From: Halorubrum californiense DSM 19288
GTDB taxonomy: Archaea; Halobacteriota; Halobacteria; Halobacteriales; Haloferacaceae
Direction: 5' to 3'
DNA: 64,000 nt
Assembly: GCF_000336875.1 (NCBI RefSeq)
Contig: NZ_AOJK01000050.1
Coordinates: forward strand, 19,392-83,391
Below are positions 17,655 through 25,656 of this stretch, piece by piece. A model generated the notes under the pieces. That model made no database searches. It was given only the letters and a program-made list of their open reading frames with translations, and was not told the origin of the DNA. Position 1 is the stretch's first letter. Each line of letters starts with the position of its first letter. The position numbers and the translations under genes are program-made.

Positions 17655-18263
17655 TCACCGAAGCGTCCCCACCAGCGCGTAGAACGGATCTTCGCCCGGC
17701 CGCTCGGCGATCCGCTCCGCGACGTCGAAGCCGCCGGCCGCGAGGTAGCGCTCGACGAGGTCGGCGCGCTCGTCCATCGAGGCGGCCCGCCACGCGCGGA
17801 CGGCCTTCGTCGGGAACATCCGGTTCGAGAAGCTCACCACGACCGTCCCGCCGGGCGCGAGGACGCGGGCGAACTCCGCGAACGTGGGCCCGGGGTACTG
17901 GAGGTACTGGACCGACAGCGCACAGCAGACGACGTCGAAGGAATCGTCAGAAAACGGGAGCGACTGATCCGCGTTGAGGTCGCTCACGACGAACTCGTCG
18001 AGACGGTCGTTCGCGGCCAGTTCGGCCTCGTTGAGCCCGTGGCCGACGACGCGCTCGTAGTCGGTGTCGGGCAGGTGCGAGACCCAGCTGCTCATCGCGT
18101 CGAGGACGCGGTCGCCGGGCTCGGTCACGGACGCGTACAGCGCCGTCAGCCGGTCGAGGAACGCGTCGGCGGCGTGGGTGACGAACCGCGGCTCGTCGTA
18201 GAACGTCTCGTCCGGGCGGTCGTCGCGTTTGCGTCGGTCGCGGTCCGAGAGGACGGTCGTCAC
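17655..18263 (-). CDS. Class I SAM-dependent methyltransferase
   Basis: The 202-residue protein has a variant motif I (GDRVLDAMSSWVSHLP), a strand-2 HGLNEAELAAND, a conserved SLPFSDDSFDVVCCALSVQYL block and LAPGGTVVVSFSNRMFPTKA. The change of the GxGxG loop to MSSWVSH marks a group found in haloarchaea and cyanobacteria. Substrate is unknown. It starts opposite a large perfect inverted repeat at 18296-18351. Confidence 0.82.
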   Translation of the reverse strand: MTTVLSDRDRRKRDDRPDETFYDEPRFVTHAADAFLDRLTALYASVTEPGDRVLDAMSSWVSHLPDTDYERVVGHGLNEAELAANDRLDEFVVSDLNADQSLPFSDDSFDVVCCALSVQYLQYPGPTFAEFARVLAPGGTVVVSFSNRMFPTKAVRAWRAASMDERADLVERYLAAGGFDVAERIAERPGEDPFYALVGTLR

Positions 18264-18295
18264 GGTGCCGGAACGCGGGGCGCCGGAGGCAAGAG

Positions 18296-18351
18296 ACCGT
18301 CGCCGCTCGCGTCGAGAGCGCGGTTCGCGAGCGCTCGCGAGCGGCGACGGT
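18296..18351. repeat. Perfect 16-bp inverted repeat with nested arms
   Basis: ACCGTCGCCGCTCGCG at 18296-18311 is mirrored exactly by CGCGAGCGGCGACGGT at 18336-18351. The 24-nt loop holds a further AGCGC/GCGCT pair. It lies between two divergent genes, so it is not an ordinary terminator. It could be a cruciform-prone regulatory site or part of a 5' leader. Confidence 0.6.
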
Positions 18352-18478
18352 CCGCCAGCAGCGATGTAGAAGCGAGCGACCGGGACTTCGGAACCGTTCG
18401 TCGCCGAACCGTCAGCGACTATTTATAACTCCGCGTCGGGTCGGAAAGGCTCAACACCCGGCCCGGCGAACGCGAGGT

Positions 18479-19030
18479 ATGCGCACCCCGCTCGCGGCCG
18501 CCGGGCTCGTCGCGCTCGGCCTCCTCCTGATGGCGAACCCCCTGTTCCTCCCCGTCTCCGTCGACGAGCCGGACCCCGCCTACACGCACACCGTCCAGCC
18601 GGTGGGGGAGGGGTCTGTCGCCGGTATCGAATCGCCCGTGACAGGCGTGGAGAACGGTCCAAGTGGGCAAAACGGGTCGAACGGATCGAACGCGTCGGAC
18701 GCGGTCGTCGCGTACGACGACCTCTCGCCCGACGCCCGCGCGGCGTTCGACCGGGCTCGCGACGCGCCCGAGGGCGGGTTCGGCGTCGAGGACCCGGACG
18801 AGCGGGTCGAGTCGCTGGCGTACCCCGCGGAGCCGACGCTCGGGGACGGGCTGCTGATCGTCGAGCGCGCCGGCGAGCGGTACGAGTTCTGGACCCGGAC
18901 CGTCGAGCGCGAACCGGGCGCGGTGGTCGCGCAGCGCGTCTTTCTCCAGCCGGTCGCGTTCCTCGTCGGGTTCCTCGCGGTCGTCGCCGGCGCCGCGGTC
19001 GCGCTGCGAGGGCGGCTCGGGGAAGAGTGA
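18479..19030 (+). CDS. Membrane-anchored extracytoplasmic protein, DUF7979-like
   Basis: The 183-residue protein has an N-terminal hydrophobic segment (LAAAGLVALGLLLMANPLFL), an acidic and Asn/Ser/Gly-rich middle with possible N-glycosylation sites (NGSNGSNAS), a globular part with YDDLSPDARAAFDRARDAPEG and YEFWTRTVEREPG, and a C-terminal membrane segment. This two-anchor layout matches a haloarchaeal family I recall as DUF7979. Function is unknown. Confidence 0.72.
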   Translation: MRTPLAAAGLVALGLLLMANPLFLPVSVDEPDPAYTHTVQPVGEGSVAGIESPVTGVENGPSGQNGSNGSNASDAVVAYDDLSPDARAAFDRARDAPEGGFGVEDPDERVESLAYPAEPTLGDGLLIVERAGERYEFWTRTVEREPGAVVAQRVFLQPVAFLVGFLAVVAGAAVALRGRLGEE

Positions 19031-19074
19031 CGACCCGGCGGTCGGCGCAGCGGCGGATCGCCGCGCCGGCGACC

Positions 19075-20118
19075 TCAGTCCTCGGCCGCCGGCGTCGGCT
19101 GCCCCACCGGCTCGGGCGCGTCGCCCGCCTCGATCGCGCGGCGGGTCGGCTCGCCGATCTCGACGAGGTGACACAGGGGGTTGCCGGGGTAGACCACCGG
19201 GTTCTCCAGCAGGCCGATCAGGAGCCCGGTGAACGGGGCCTCGACCGCGACCGCGTCCTCCTTGAACGGGTTGGTGATCGTCGCGATTTGGTCGCCCTCG
19301 CGGACGAGCGAGCCGCTCTCGAAGTGGGTGTCGACGATGCCGCCGGAGTCGGCGCGCAGCCACGTCTTCTCGCCCGCGCCGGCGACGATGGTGCGCCAGC
19401 CGGGCCAGCGCACCGTGTCGGCCTCCAGGAGGCCGTACTCCGCGAAGACGGAGCGGACGCCGGCGAGCGCGTCGTCGATCAGCGGGCGCTGGAACCGGTG
19501 GGCCTCGCCCATCTCGATGGTGATCGTGGGGATGCCGGCGTCGGTCGCCTCGCCGCGGAGGGTGCCGCTCGGGCCGTCGCTGTCGATGACGACCTTGGAA
19601 CCGAACGCCAGCGCGAGCCGGTGGACCGCCTCGTCGGTCATGTCCGCGCGGACGTGGAGCATGTTCGTCCGGCCGCGGGTGGAGGTGTGGAAGTCGAGCC
19701 CGAAGTCGCACGGAGCGATGAAGTTCTCGTAGATCTGGTGGGCCATCCGCTTCGAGCTCGTGGAACCGGACTTGCCGGGGAACGACCGGTTCAGGTCGCG
19801 GTCGTAGACGGGGAGGTAGCGCTGCTGGGCGATGAAGCCGGGCACGTTGAGGACAGGGAGACAGACGAGGGTGCCCGCGAGTTCAGAAAGGTCCCACTCG
19901 TGGGCGACCTCGCGGACGACCTCGATCCCGTTGAGTTCGTCGCCGTGTGCCGCGGCGGTGAGGAAGGCGGTCGGCCCGTCGCGCTCGCCGTTGACGATGG
20001 TCACCGGGATCCGCACGGGGTCGCCGAGGTACGTCTCGCTGATCCCGTAGCGGATGTTCTGCGTGTCGCCGGGCGGAACCGCCCCGCCGTTGTACGTGAA
20101 CGCCCGGTCGTCGCTCAT
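19075..20118 (-). CDS. Succinylglutamate desuccinylase/aspartoacylase family protein
   Basis: The 347-residue zinc amidohydrolase has FLTAAAHGDELNGIEVVRE with the H-x-x-E zinc pair, an N-x-R-like substrate motif DRDLNRSFPG, the third zinc ligand in GLDFHTSTRG and the catalytic Glu in ITIEMGEAHRF. The C-terminal part (residues 250-330) is a beta-rich lipoyl-like lobe. It is divergent, with a 110 bp gap, from the RimK-RimB fusion. A rimK-rimB-deacylase grouping is known in bacteria, so removal or trimming of an N-acyl or glutamyl group is likely. ATG at 20118 is chosen over 20133. Confidence 0.88.
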   Translation of the reverse strand: MSDDRAFTYNGGAVPPGDTQNIRYGISETYLGDPVRIPVTIVNGERDGPTAFLTAAAHGDELNGIEVVREVAHEWDLSELAGTLVCLPVLNVPGFIAQQRYLPVYDRDLNRSFPGKSGSTSSKRMAHQIYENFIAPCDFGLDFHTSTRGRTNMLHVRADMTDEAVHRLALAFGSKVVIDSDGPSGTLRGEATDAGIPTITIEMGEAHRFQRPLIDDALAGVRSVFAEYGLLEADTVRWPGWRTIVAGAGEKTWLRADSGGIVDTHFESGSLVREGDQIATITNPFKEDAVAVEAPFTGLLIGLLENPVVYPGNPLCHLVEIGEPTRRAIEAGDAPEPVGQPTPAAED

Positions 20119-20228
20119 GGCGGAGCGGAACACGGCGTCGGCTATATATATGGCGACCCGAGCGCCCGGCCACCCGATCCGCCGAACCGATCGGCGCGTC
20201 TTTTAGGTCGGCCCACGCAGGGTGAGGT

Positions 20229-21584
20229 ATGAGTTCGGACTCCGTTCGGGTGGGAGTGCTGTCGCTGCACAACAGCAAGGAGACGAAAGCGATCTGCAAC
20301 GCGGTCGAGGACCTCGGCCACGAGCCCGTGTGGCTCCGAGAGGAGAACGCGGCGGTCAGCGTCGAGGACGGGGACGTCTCCGTCGAGCCCGCGGTCGACG
20401 TGATCGCGAACCGCCTCCTCCTCTCGAACACCGACCAGCCCGCGGAGCTGCTGGGACTGGCGACGACGTTCGAGCGGATCCGGCCGATGTTGAACGAGCC
20501 GAACGCGGTGCTGGCGTCGATCCACAAGTTCGCCACGGCGGCGACGCTCGCGGACTGGAACATCCGCGTGCCGGACGCGCTGCTGGCGCTGTCGAACGAC
20601 CGACTCAACGAGGGCCGCGAGCGGTTCGGCGACGTGGGCGTGTACAAGACCGCCATCGGCACCCACGGCGGCGGGACGTGGAAGGTGGACCTCACCGAGC
20701 GCGTGAACCCGAAGGTCGGGAACCGGCAGGCGTTCCTCCAGCAGCTGATCGACCGCGACGACGAGAAGCACCGCGACCTGCGGGTGTACATCGTGGGCGA
20801 CGAGATCGTCGGGTCGATGTACCGCTACGCGCCCGAGGGCGACTGGCGCACCAACGTCGCGCTGGGCGGCGCCGTCGAGGACGCCACCGACGACATGCCG
20901 CAGGAGGCCGCCGACACGGCCCTCTACGCGGCCGAAGTCATGGACCTCGACTACGCCGGCGTCGACCTCGTCGAGGGGTACGACGGCTGGTACGTCCTCG
21001 AAGTCAACCCCACGGCCGGGTTCAAGGGCCTGTTCGAGGCGACCGGCACGAGCCCCGCCCCGCACATCGCGAAGCTGGCGATCGAGAGGGTCGGCGGCGA
21101 GGTCGACGACGAGGCGGTCGAGCGCGTCGCCGCGACCCTCGACGACTCGCGGCCCTCCTGCGCGCCGGCGCCGAAGCCGAGTTCGACCGAGCAGCCCGAC
21201 ATCGGCTACATCGAGGAGGTCGTCGTCACCGGCACCTCCGGCTCCACGCAGGCGCTCGCGAAGTCGGACACGGGCGCGACGCGGACGAGCATCGACACCC
21301 AGTTGGCCGCCGAGATCGGCGCCGGCCCGATCAAGAGCATGACGCGCGTCAAGTCGGGCAGCGTGAAGGGCGGGAAGGCCCGGCCGGTCGTCGACCTCGT
21401 CATCGGTATCGGCGGGAACCAGCACACCGTCACCGCGAGCGTCGAGGACCGCGGGCACATGGAGTACCCGCTGCTGCTCGGCCGCGACATCCTCACCGAC
21501 TACCGGGTCGACGTTCGCCGGCGCGCCGACACCGACGAGGCGGAGCGCGACGAAGCGGGCGAGATCCTCGAAGAAGAGGAGTAG
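20229..21584 (+). CDS. rimK: RimK-type glutamate ligase fused to RimB-type retropepsin
   Basis: The 451-residue fusion has an ATP-grasp ligase over residues 1-300 (HRDLRVYIVGDEIVGSM near 181-196, VLEVNPTAGFKG near 256-267). A linker of about 25 residues follows, then a RimB-like aspartic protease domain over 325-435 with catalytic DTGA at 347-350 and LLLGRDILTDY near the end. RimK adds glutamates to a target C-terminus or cofactor; RimB is a retropepsin-like regulator in bacteria. The ribosomal target of bacterial RimK, S6, is not expected in archaea, so the target here is open. The C-terminus is acidic. Confidence 0.88.
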   Translation: MSSDSVRVGVLSLHNSKETKAICNAVEDLGHEPVWLREENAAVSVEDGDVSVEPAVDVIANRLLLSNTDQPAELLGLATTFERIRPMLNEPNAVLASIHKFATAATLADWNIRVPDALLALSNDRLNEGRERFGDVGVYKTAIGTHGGGTWKVDLTERVNPKVGNRQAFLQQLIDRDDEKHRDLRVYIVGDEIVGSMYRYAPEGDWRTNVALGGAVEDATDDMPQEAADTALYAAEVMDLDYAGVDLVEGYDGWYVLEVNPTAGFKGLFEATGTSPAPHIAKLAIERVGGEVDDEAVERVAATLDDSRPSCAPAPKPSSTEQPDIGYIEEVVVTGTSGSTQALAKSDTGATRTSIDTQLAAEIGAGPIKSMTRVKSGSVKGGKARPVVDLVIGIGGNQHTVTASVEDRGHMEYPLLLGRDILTDYRVDVRRRADTDEAERDEAGEILEEEE

Positions 21585-21616
21585 ACGCAGCGATCGGCCG
21601 ACGATAGAGAATCAGT

Positions 21617-21912
21617 TGCGGTGGCGCGTGCCGGCGAGGCCGCCTCGCGGCCGAGCAGCACGCGCGAGGTCGCCGGCGCGTAGCGCCGGCTGCCAGAGAA
21701 TCTTCGACTCTCGCTGGACGCGGTGAGCGCTCGAAGAGCGCGAACCGCGAGGCTGGGGAGGCGTGAGGTGCGGGGCTGTGCGGTGCGGGGTGGGACTCGA
21801 AGGGGCAGTCGCGAGGGCGAAGCACGGCGACGCAAGTACCGCAGCGAGGGAGCGCAAGCGACCGAGCGAGGAACGCAGCAAGCCGCGAGAGCCGTCGCGA
21901 CTGGGGCTTCGG
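21617..21912 (-). repeat. Dispersed non-coding repeat, copy A
   Basis: Read on the minus strand, this copy matches those at 38712-38953 and 58021-58281. It has AAGCCCCAGTCGCGA at the left, TCGCGACTGCCCCTTCGAG in the middle, CTCACGCCTCCCCAGCCTCG, and GCGCGCCACCGCA at the right end. The arms TCGCGACTG (21895-21903) and CAGTCGCGA (21806-21814) pair. It fills the gap between the RimK-RimB gene and the thiolation gene. The rest of the 482 bp gap shows no gene. Confidence 0.8.
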
Positions 21913-22066
21913 CGGTGGTTTCGGCCAATCTGCCCTCGCTCAGTGATCGGCCAGTCAGTTGGCTTTCGGTACCGCTCCCGTCGGAACCGATTTCAACACA
22001 TCTCACGACTCCTCTCACGTAGTCGGCCCGAAACCCGTATGCCCGCGCGACCGCAACCCGCCACTG

Positions 22067-23077
22067 ATGGAGTGCGACAAGTGCGGAGCCGACGCGATCC
22101 ACCACGCCGCCTACTCCGGGGCGCACCTCTGTGGCGAACACCTCCGGCAGTCGGTCGAGAAGCGGGTGAAGCGTCGGGTCCGCGAGGACGGCCTCCTCGA
22201 TCCGGACGCGACGCCAGACGACCCCGACCGGTGGGTGATCGGGCTCTCCGGGGGGAAAGACAGCGTCGCCCTGACGCGGATCCTCGACGACGTGTTCGGG
22301 AAGGACCCCCGCGTGGAGATGCTCGCGCTGACGATCCACGAGGGGATCGAGGGGTACCGCGACGCCAGCGTCGACGCCTGCGTCGAGTTGGCCGACGAGC
22401 TCTCCCTGCGGCACGAGCTCGTCTCCTACGAGGAGGAGTTCGACGTGCGCATGGACGACGTCGTCGAGGACGACCCCGAGAACATGGCCGCCTGCGCGTA
22501 CTGCGGCGTGTTCCGCCGCGACCTCCTCGAGAAGTACGCCGCCGAGTTCGACGCCGACAAGCTGCTCACCGGCCACAACCTCGACGACGAGGCGCAGACG
22601 GCGATGATGAACTTCCTCGAAGGCGACGTGCGGCAGGTGGCGAAACACTTCGACGCCTCGCTCGGCCCCTTCGACGAGCGCGAGGCCACCGACGCGTTCG
22701 TCCCGCGCGCCAAGCCGCTCCGCGACGTACCCGAAAAGGAAATCGCCCTGTACTGCCACGTCCGCGACCTCCCGACGCACATGGCCGAGTGCCCCCACGC
22801 CGAGGAGGCGTACCGCGGCGAGATCCAGTCGACGATCCACGAACTCGAAGAGAACCACCCCGGCGCGCGCCACTCGATCATGGCCGGCTACGAGGAGCTG
22901 TCCGCGCTCGCGGCCGACGCCTACCGCGGGGGCGACGGAGACGATGCCGACGGGGACGACGCCGGCGGCGACAGCGAGAGTTCCGCCCTCCGCGAGTGCG
23001 AGCGCTGCGGCTCGAAGACGAGCCGCGACGTCTGTCGGAAGTGCCGGCTGCTCGACTCGATCGAGGCGGCGACCTGA
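22067..23077 (+). CDS. ncsA: tRNA 2-thiolation protein NcsA/CTU1 family
   Basis: The 336-residue PP-loop ATPase has an N-terminal zinc ribbon (MECDKCGADAIHH ... HLCGEH), the ATP site IGLSGGKDSVALT near residue 57, a catalytic ENMAACAYCGVFRRDLL segment, the GHNLDDEAQTAMMNFL motif and a C-terminal zinc site CERCGSKTSRDVCRKC. Archaeal NcsA, with the SAMP2 sulfur carrier, makes 2-thiouridine at the wobble base of Lys/Glu/Gln tRNAs. ATG at 22067 is chosen because the zinc ribbon begins there. A Gly/Asp-rich insert precedes the last zinc site. Confidence 0.9.
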   Translation: MECDKCGADAIHHAAYSGAHLCGEHLRQSVEKRVKRRVREDGLLDPDATPDDPDRWVIGLSGGKDSVALTRILDDVFGKDPRVEMLALTIHEGIEGYRDASVDACVELADELSLRHELVSYEEEFDVRMDDVVEDDPENMAACAYCGVFRRDLLEKYAAEFDADKLLTGHNLDDEAQTAMMNFLEGDVRQVAKHFDASLGPFDEREATDAFVPRAKPLRDVPEKEIALYCHVRDLPTHMAECPHAEEAYRGEIQSTIHELEENHPGARHSIMAGYEELSALAADAYRGGDGDDADGDDAGGDSESSALRECERCGSKTSRDVCRKCRLLDSIEAAT

Positions 23078-23123
23078 CCGGAGCGCCGTTCACCTGCTGC
23101 GGTCGACGTGATCGGAGCGCCGC

Positions 23124-24074
23124 TCAAACGTCGCCGTCGACGCGGCCGACGAGGTCGAGTTGGTGGGTGAGGTAGACGAGCGCGCCGGATTTCACCTGTC
23201 CGCGGCGAGTTTCGAGCCACGCGTCGAGGTCGGCGGCCGAGACGCCGTTCGTCTCACCCCCCTCGGCGGCGATCACCTCGCCGACCGCCGTCTCGACGGT
23301 GTCCAGAATGTGTCTGAGGAAGACCGCCTCGTCGCCCGGATAGCCCCCCTCCCCGTCGGCGGGACGCACGATCCAGTCGGAGCCGGCGACCCCGAGGAGC
23401 GTCGAGCCGTCCGCCTCGCGAAGGCGCGCGAGCGCGGCGCCGCCGGCGCGGCTGTCCCCGCCCGGCTTCTCGTCCATGTGCCGGTGGTACAGCCGCTCGA
23501 TCGCCCGGTCATCGGGATGCGCCGGGCGGAACCGGGTCCCGCCGTCGAAGGTGATCGGGAAGTAGTAGGTCCCGCCGGGCGCCAGCGCGCCGAGCAGCGG
23601 GTCGAGCCGGTCGAACCCGAGTACGTCCAGCAGCGCCATCCCGATCAGCGCGTCGGCCTCGCCCGGGTGTTCCGCGGCGTACGCGGCCGCGTCGGCGGCG
23701 ACGGGCTCGACGGTCACGGCGCGCTCGCCCGCCTCGAAGACGAGCCCGCCGGCAGCGTCAGCCGAGCCGGAGACGGCGGCGTCGGACCGGCCCGCAGCCC
23801 ACTCCCGGAGGAACGGCTCGGCTCCGGCGAGCGTCTCGGCGTCGCGGTCGACGGCGACGTAGCGCGTCTCGCCCGGCGGGAGGACCCCCCAGTCGATCAG
23901 CCGGGCGACCATCGTCCCGACGCCGGCGCCGACCTCCAAGACGCGGAGCGGCCCCTCCGTCGCGGCGGCTCGCTCCGCCAGCCGCTCGCGGAGCGTCCCG
24001 ACGAGGCGTCGGTCGAGCGCCCGGTCGTCGACGGTGCGCTTCGCTCGGAGGTAACGCCGGAAGGAGTCCGTCAC
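23124..24074 (-). CDS. SAM-dependent methyltransferase of the glycosyltransferase cluster
   Basis: The 316-residue protein has motif I LRVLEVGAGVGTMVARLIDWG near residues 45-64, YVAVDRDAE for strand 2, and LAPGGTYYFPITFDGGTRF. The C-terminal 100 residues are a long extension not seen in generic methyltransferases. It is the last gene of a tight minus-strand set: its ATG overlaps the glycosyltransferase stop by 4 bp. The clustering suggests it methylates the product, or a precursor, of that glycosyltransferase. Confidence 0.82.
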   Translation of the reverse strand: MTDSFRRYLRAKRTVDDRALDRRLVGTLRERLAERAAATEGPLRVLEVGAGVGTMVARLIDWGVLPPGETRYVAVDRDAETLAGAEPFLREWAAGRSDAAVSGSADAAGGLVFEAGERAVTVEPVAADAAAYAAEHPGEADALIGMALLDVLGFDRLDPLLGALAPGGTYYFPITFDGGTRFRPAHPDDRAIERLYHRHMDEKPGGDSRAGGAALARLREADGSTLLGVAGSDWIVRPADGEGGYPGDEAVFLRHILDTVETAVGEVIAAEGGETNGVSAADLDAWLETRRGQVKSGALVYLTHQLDLVGRVDGDV

Positions 24075-25180
24075 GTCGCCACCTCCGGGTCTGGGGCGTC
24101 GACGGCTTCGGGGTCGTCGACGATCTCGGCGAGCAGGCGCCTCACGCGGGCCGTCGACTCCGCCCAGTCCGGGTGGCGCTCGTACCGCCGCCTCGCGGCG
24201 CGGCCCATCGCGGCGAGCCGGTCGGGGTCGCCCGCGAACTCGTCGAGCGCGCGGGCGACGGCTGCCGGGTCGTCCGGGTCGACGAGGACGCCCGTCTCGC
24301 CGTCGGCGACCGTCTCACCCGCGCCGCCCGCCCGCGAGGCGATCGCCGGGAGGCCGAAGCTCATCCCCTCCAGATAGACGATCCCGAACCCCTCGTACCG
24401 GGAGGGGACGGCGAGGACGTGGCTCCCCCGGAGCGCGTCGGCCAGTTCGGCGTCCGACAGCCGGCCGGCGAAGCGCACGTGGTCGTCGAGCCCGCGTTCC
24501 CGGACTATTCGCCGCACGTCCGCGACGTGCCCCTCGTCGACTACCCGGCCGACCACCGTGAGGTCGACGGCGGTGTCGGCGCGGTCGACCCCCGCGACGA
24601 GCGTGTCGAGCCCCTTCCGCGGCTCGACGTTGCCGACGAATGCGACCCGGAGCGGACCGGGGTCGGGACCCCCGAGAGACGCGGCCCGCGCCTCGATCGC
24701 GTCGTCGTTGATCGCGGGATCGAACCGGTCGCCGGCGGGCGGCGCGACGACGGTCGCCGCGGGATCGACGCCGAGGGCGGCGACGGCGTCGCGGGTCGCC
24801 GCGCTGTTACAGACGACGCCGTCGACGGTCGCGAGGTAGCGGCGTTCGACGGCGCGGTACAGCGGCGAGAGCCGACGGGGCTCGCTCGCGCGCAGGTGAT
24901 GGACGACGCTCACCACCGGGTACGGCAGGTCGCGGTTGGCGCGGAGGAGCGAGGGGTGCGCGAGCTCGTCTTGGAGCAGCACGTCGACGTCGACGCGGAG
25001 GCGGTCGCGGACCCCCGGGAGCGCGTTGTCCAGCAGCCCGCGCGGGTACGCCCGCCACGGGAGTTCGACGACCTCGACCGTGTCGCCGGCCGCGCGGAGC
25101 CCCGCGACGAGCTTCCGGTCGTAGCGGAATCCCCCGGACTGCTCGTCGAGGCTCCCGTACAGCGCGAACCCGACGTTCAT
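24071..25180 (-). CDS. Family 4 (GT-B) glycosyltransferase
   Basis: The 369-residue protein starts with a Rossmann half with the acceptor loop GSLDEQSGGFRYDRKL. The donor half has VGNVEPRKGLDTLV, then PSRYEGFGIVYLEGMSFG, which contains the GT4 E-x7-E catalytic motif, and GVLVDPDDPAAVARAL. It probably transfers a sugar from a nucleotide donor to a lipid or small acceptor on the cytoplasmic face. It overlaps both neighbours by 4 bp (PTPS-like upstream, methyltransferase downstream), showing one operon. Confidence 0.9.
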   Translation of the reverse strand: MNVGFALYGSLDEQSGGFRYDRKLVAGLRAAGDTVEVVELPWRAYPRGLLDNALPGVRDRLRVDVDVLLQDELAHPSLLRANRDLPYPVVSVVHHLRASEPRRLSPLYRAVERRYLATVDGVVCNSAATRDAVAALGVDPAATVVAPPAGDRFDPAINDDAIEARAASLGGPDPGPLRVAFVGNVEPRKGLDTLVAGVDRADTAVDLTVVGRVVDEGHVADVRRIVRERGLDDHVRFAGRLSDAELADALRGSHVLAVPSRYEGFGIVYLEGMSFGLPAIASRAGGAGETVADGETGVLVDPDDPAAVARALDEFAGDPDRLAAMGRAARRRYERHPDWAESTARVRRLLAEIVDDPEAVDAPDPEVAT

Positions 25181-25554
25181 AGCGGCGCGTCGTAGGTCGC
25201 GGCGGCCGCGTCGTCCTCCCAGACCGTCACGGCCAGCTCGCTCACGGCGTCGTCGGTCACCGCGTCGGTCACGCGCTCGAAGACGACGCGGGCGAAGCGC
25301 TCGACGCTGGGGTTGTACCCCTCGAACTCGGGGAGGTCGTTGAGCAGTTCGTCGCGGTAGCGGTCCGCGAGGTCGCCGAGCGCCGCCTCGGCGTCGTCGA
25401 TGTCGACGAGGTAGTCGTGCTCGTTCAGCTCGGGGCCGCGGAAGGTCAGTTCCACCTCGAAGTGATGGGAGTGCGGGACGCTCTCCGGCCCCTCGTCGAC
25501 GACCGTGAGGTAATGTTGGGCCACGAAATCCGTCAGCACCGTCGTCGCGTACAT
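25177..25554 (-). CDS. 6-pyruvoyl-tetrahydropterin synthase / QueD superfamily protein, Glu variant
   Basis: The 125-residue protein has the COG0720 fold pattern: the first zinc His in FVAQHYL (residue 14) and H28-S-H30 in PHSHHFEVEL. Canonical enzymes have a catalytic Cys four residues before the first His of HGH; here that place is Glu24 (E-S-V-P-H). Glu at this spot is known in the PTPS-III group. It opens the glycosyltransferase operon with a 4 bp overlap. ATG at 25554 is chosen; another in-frame start lies at 25578. A carrier-pterin or deazapurine-like precursor is possible. Confidence 0.85.
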   Translation of the reverse strand: MYATTVLTDFVAQHYLTVVDEGPESVPHSHHFEVELTFRGPELNEHDYLVDIDDAEAALGDLADRYRDELLNDLPEFEGYNPSVERFARVVFERVTDAVTDDAVSELAVTVWEDDAAAATYDAPL

Positions 25555-25656
25555 AAACCGATCCACGGACGCGAGCAACCTAAATCCGGAGGGCGGCGGA
25601 AGGACGTTCGACGCGTCGGAGTGGTATACCCGGACGCGAGCGGCGGCGACGATCGT

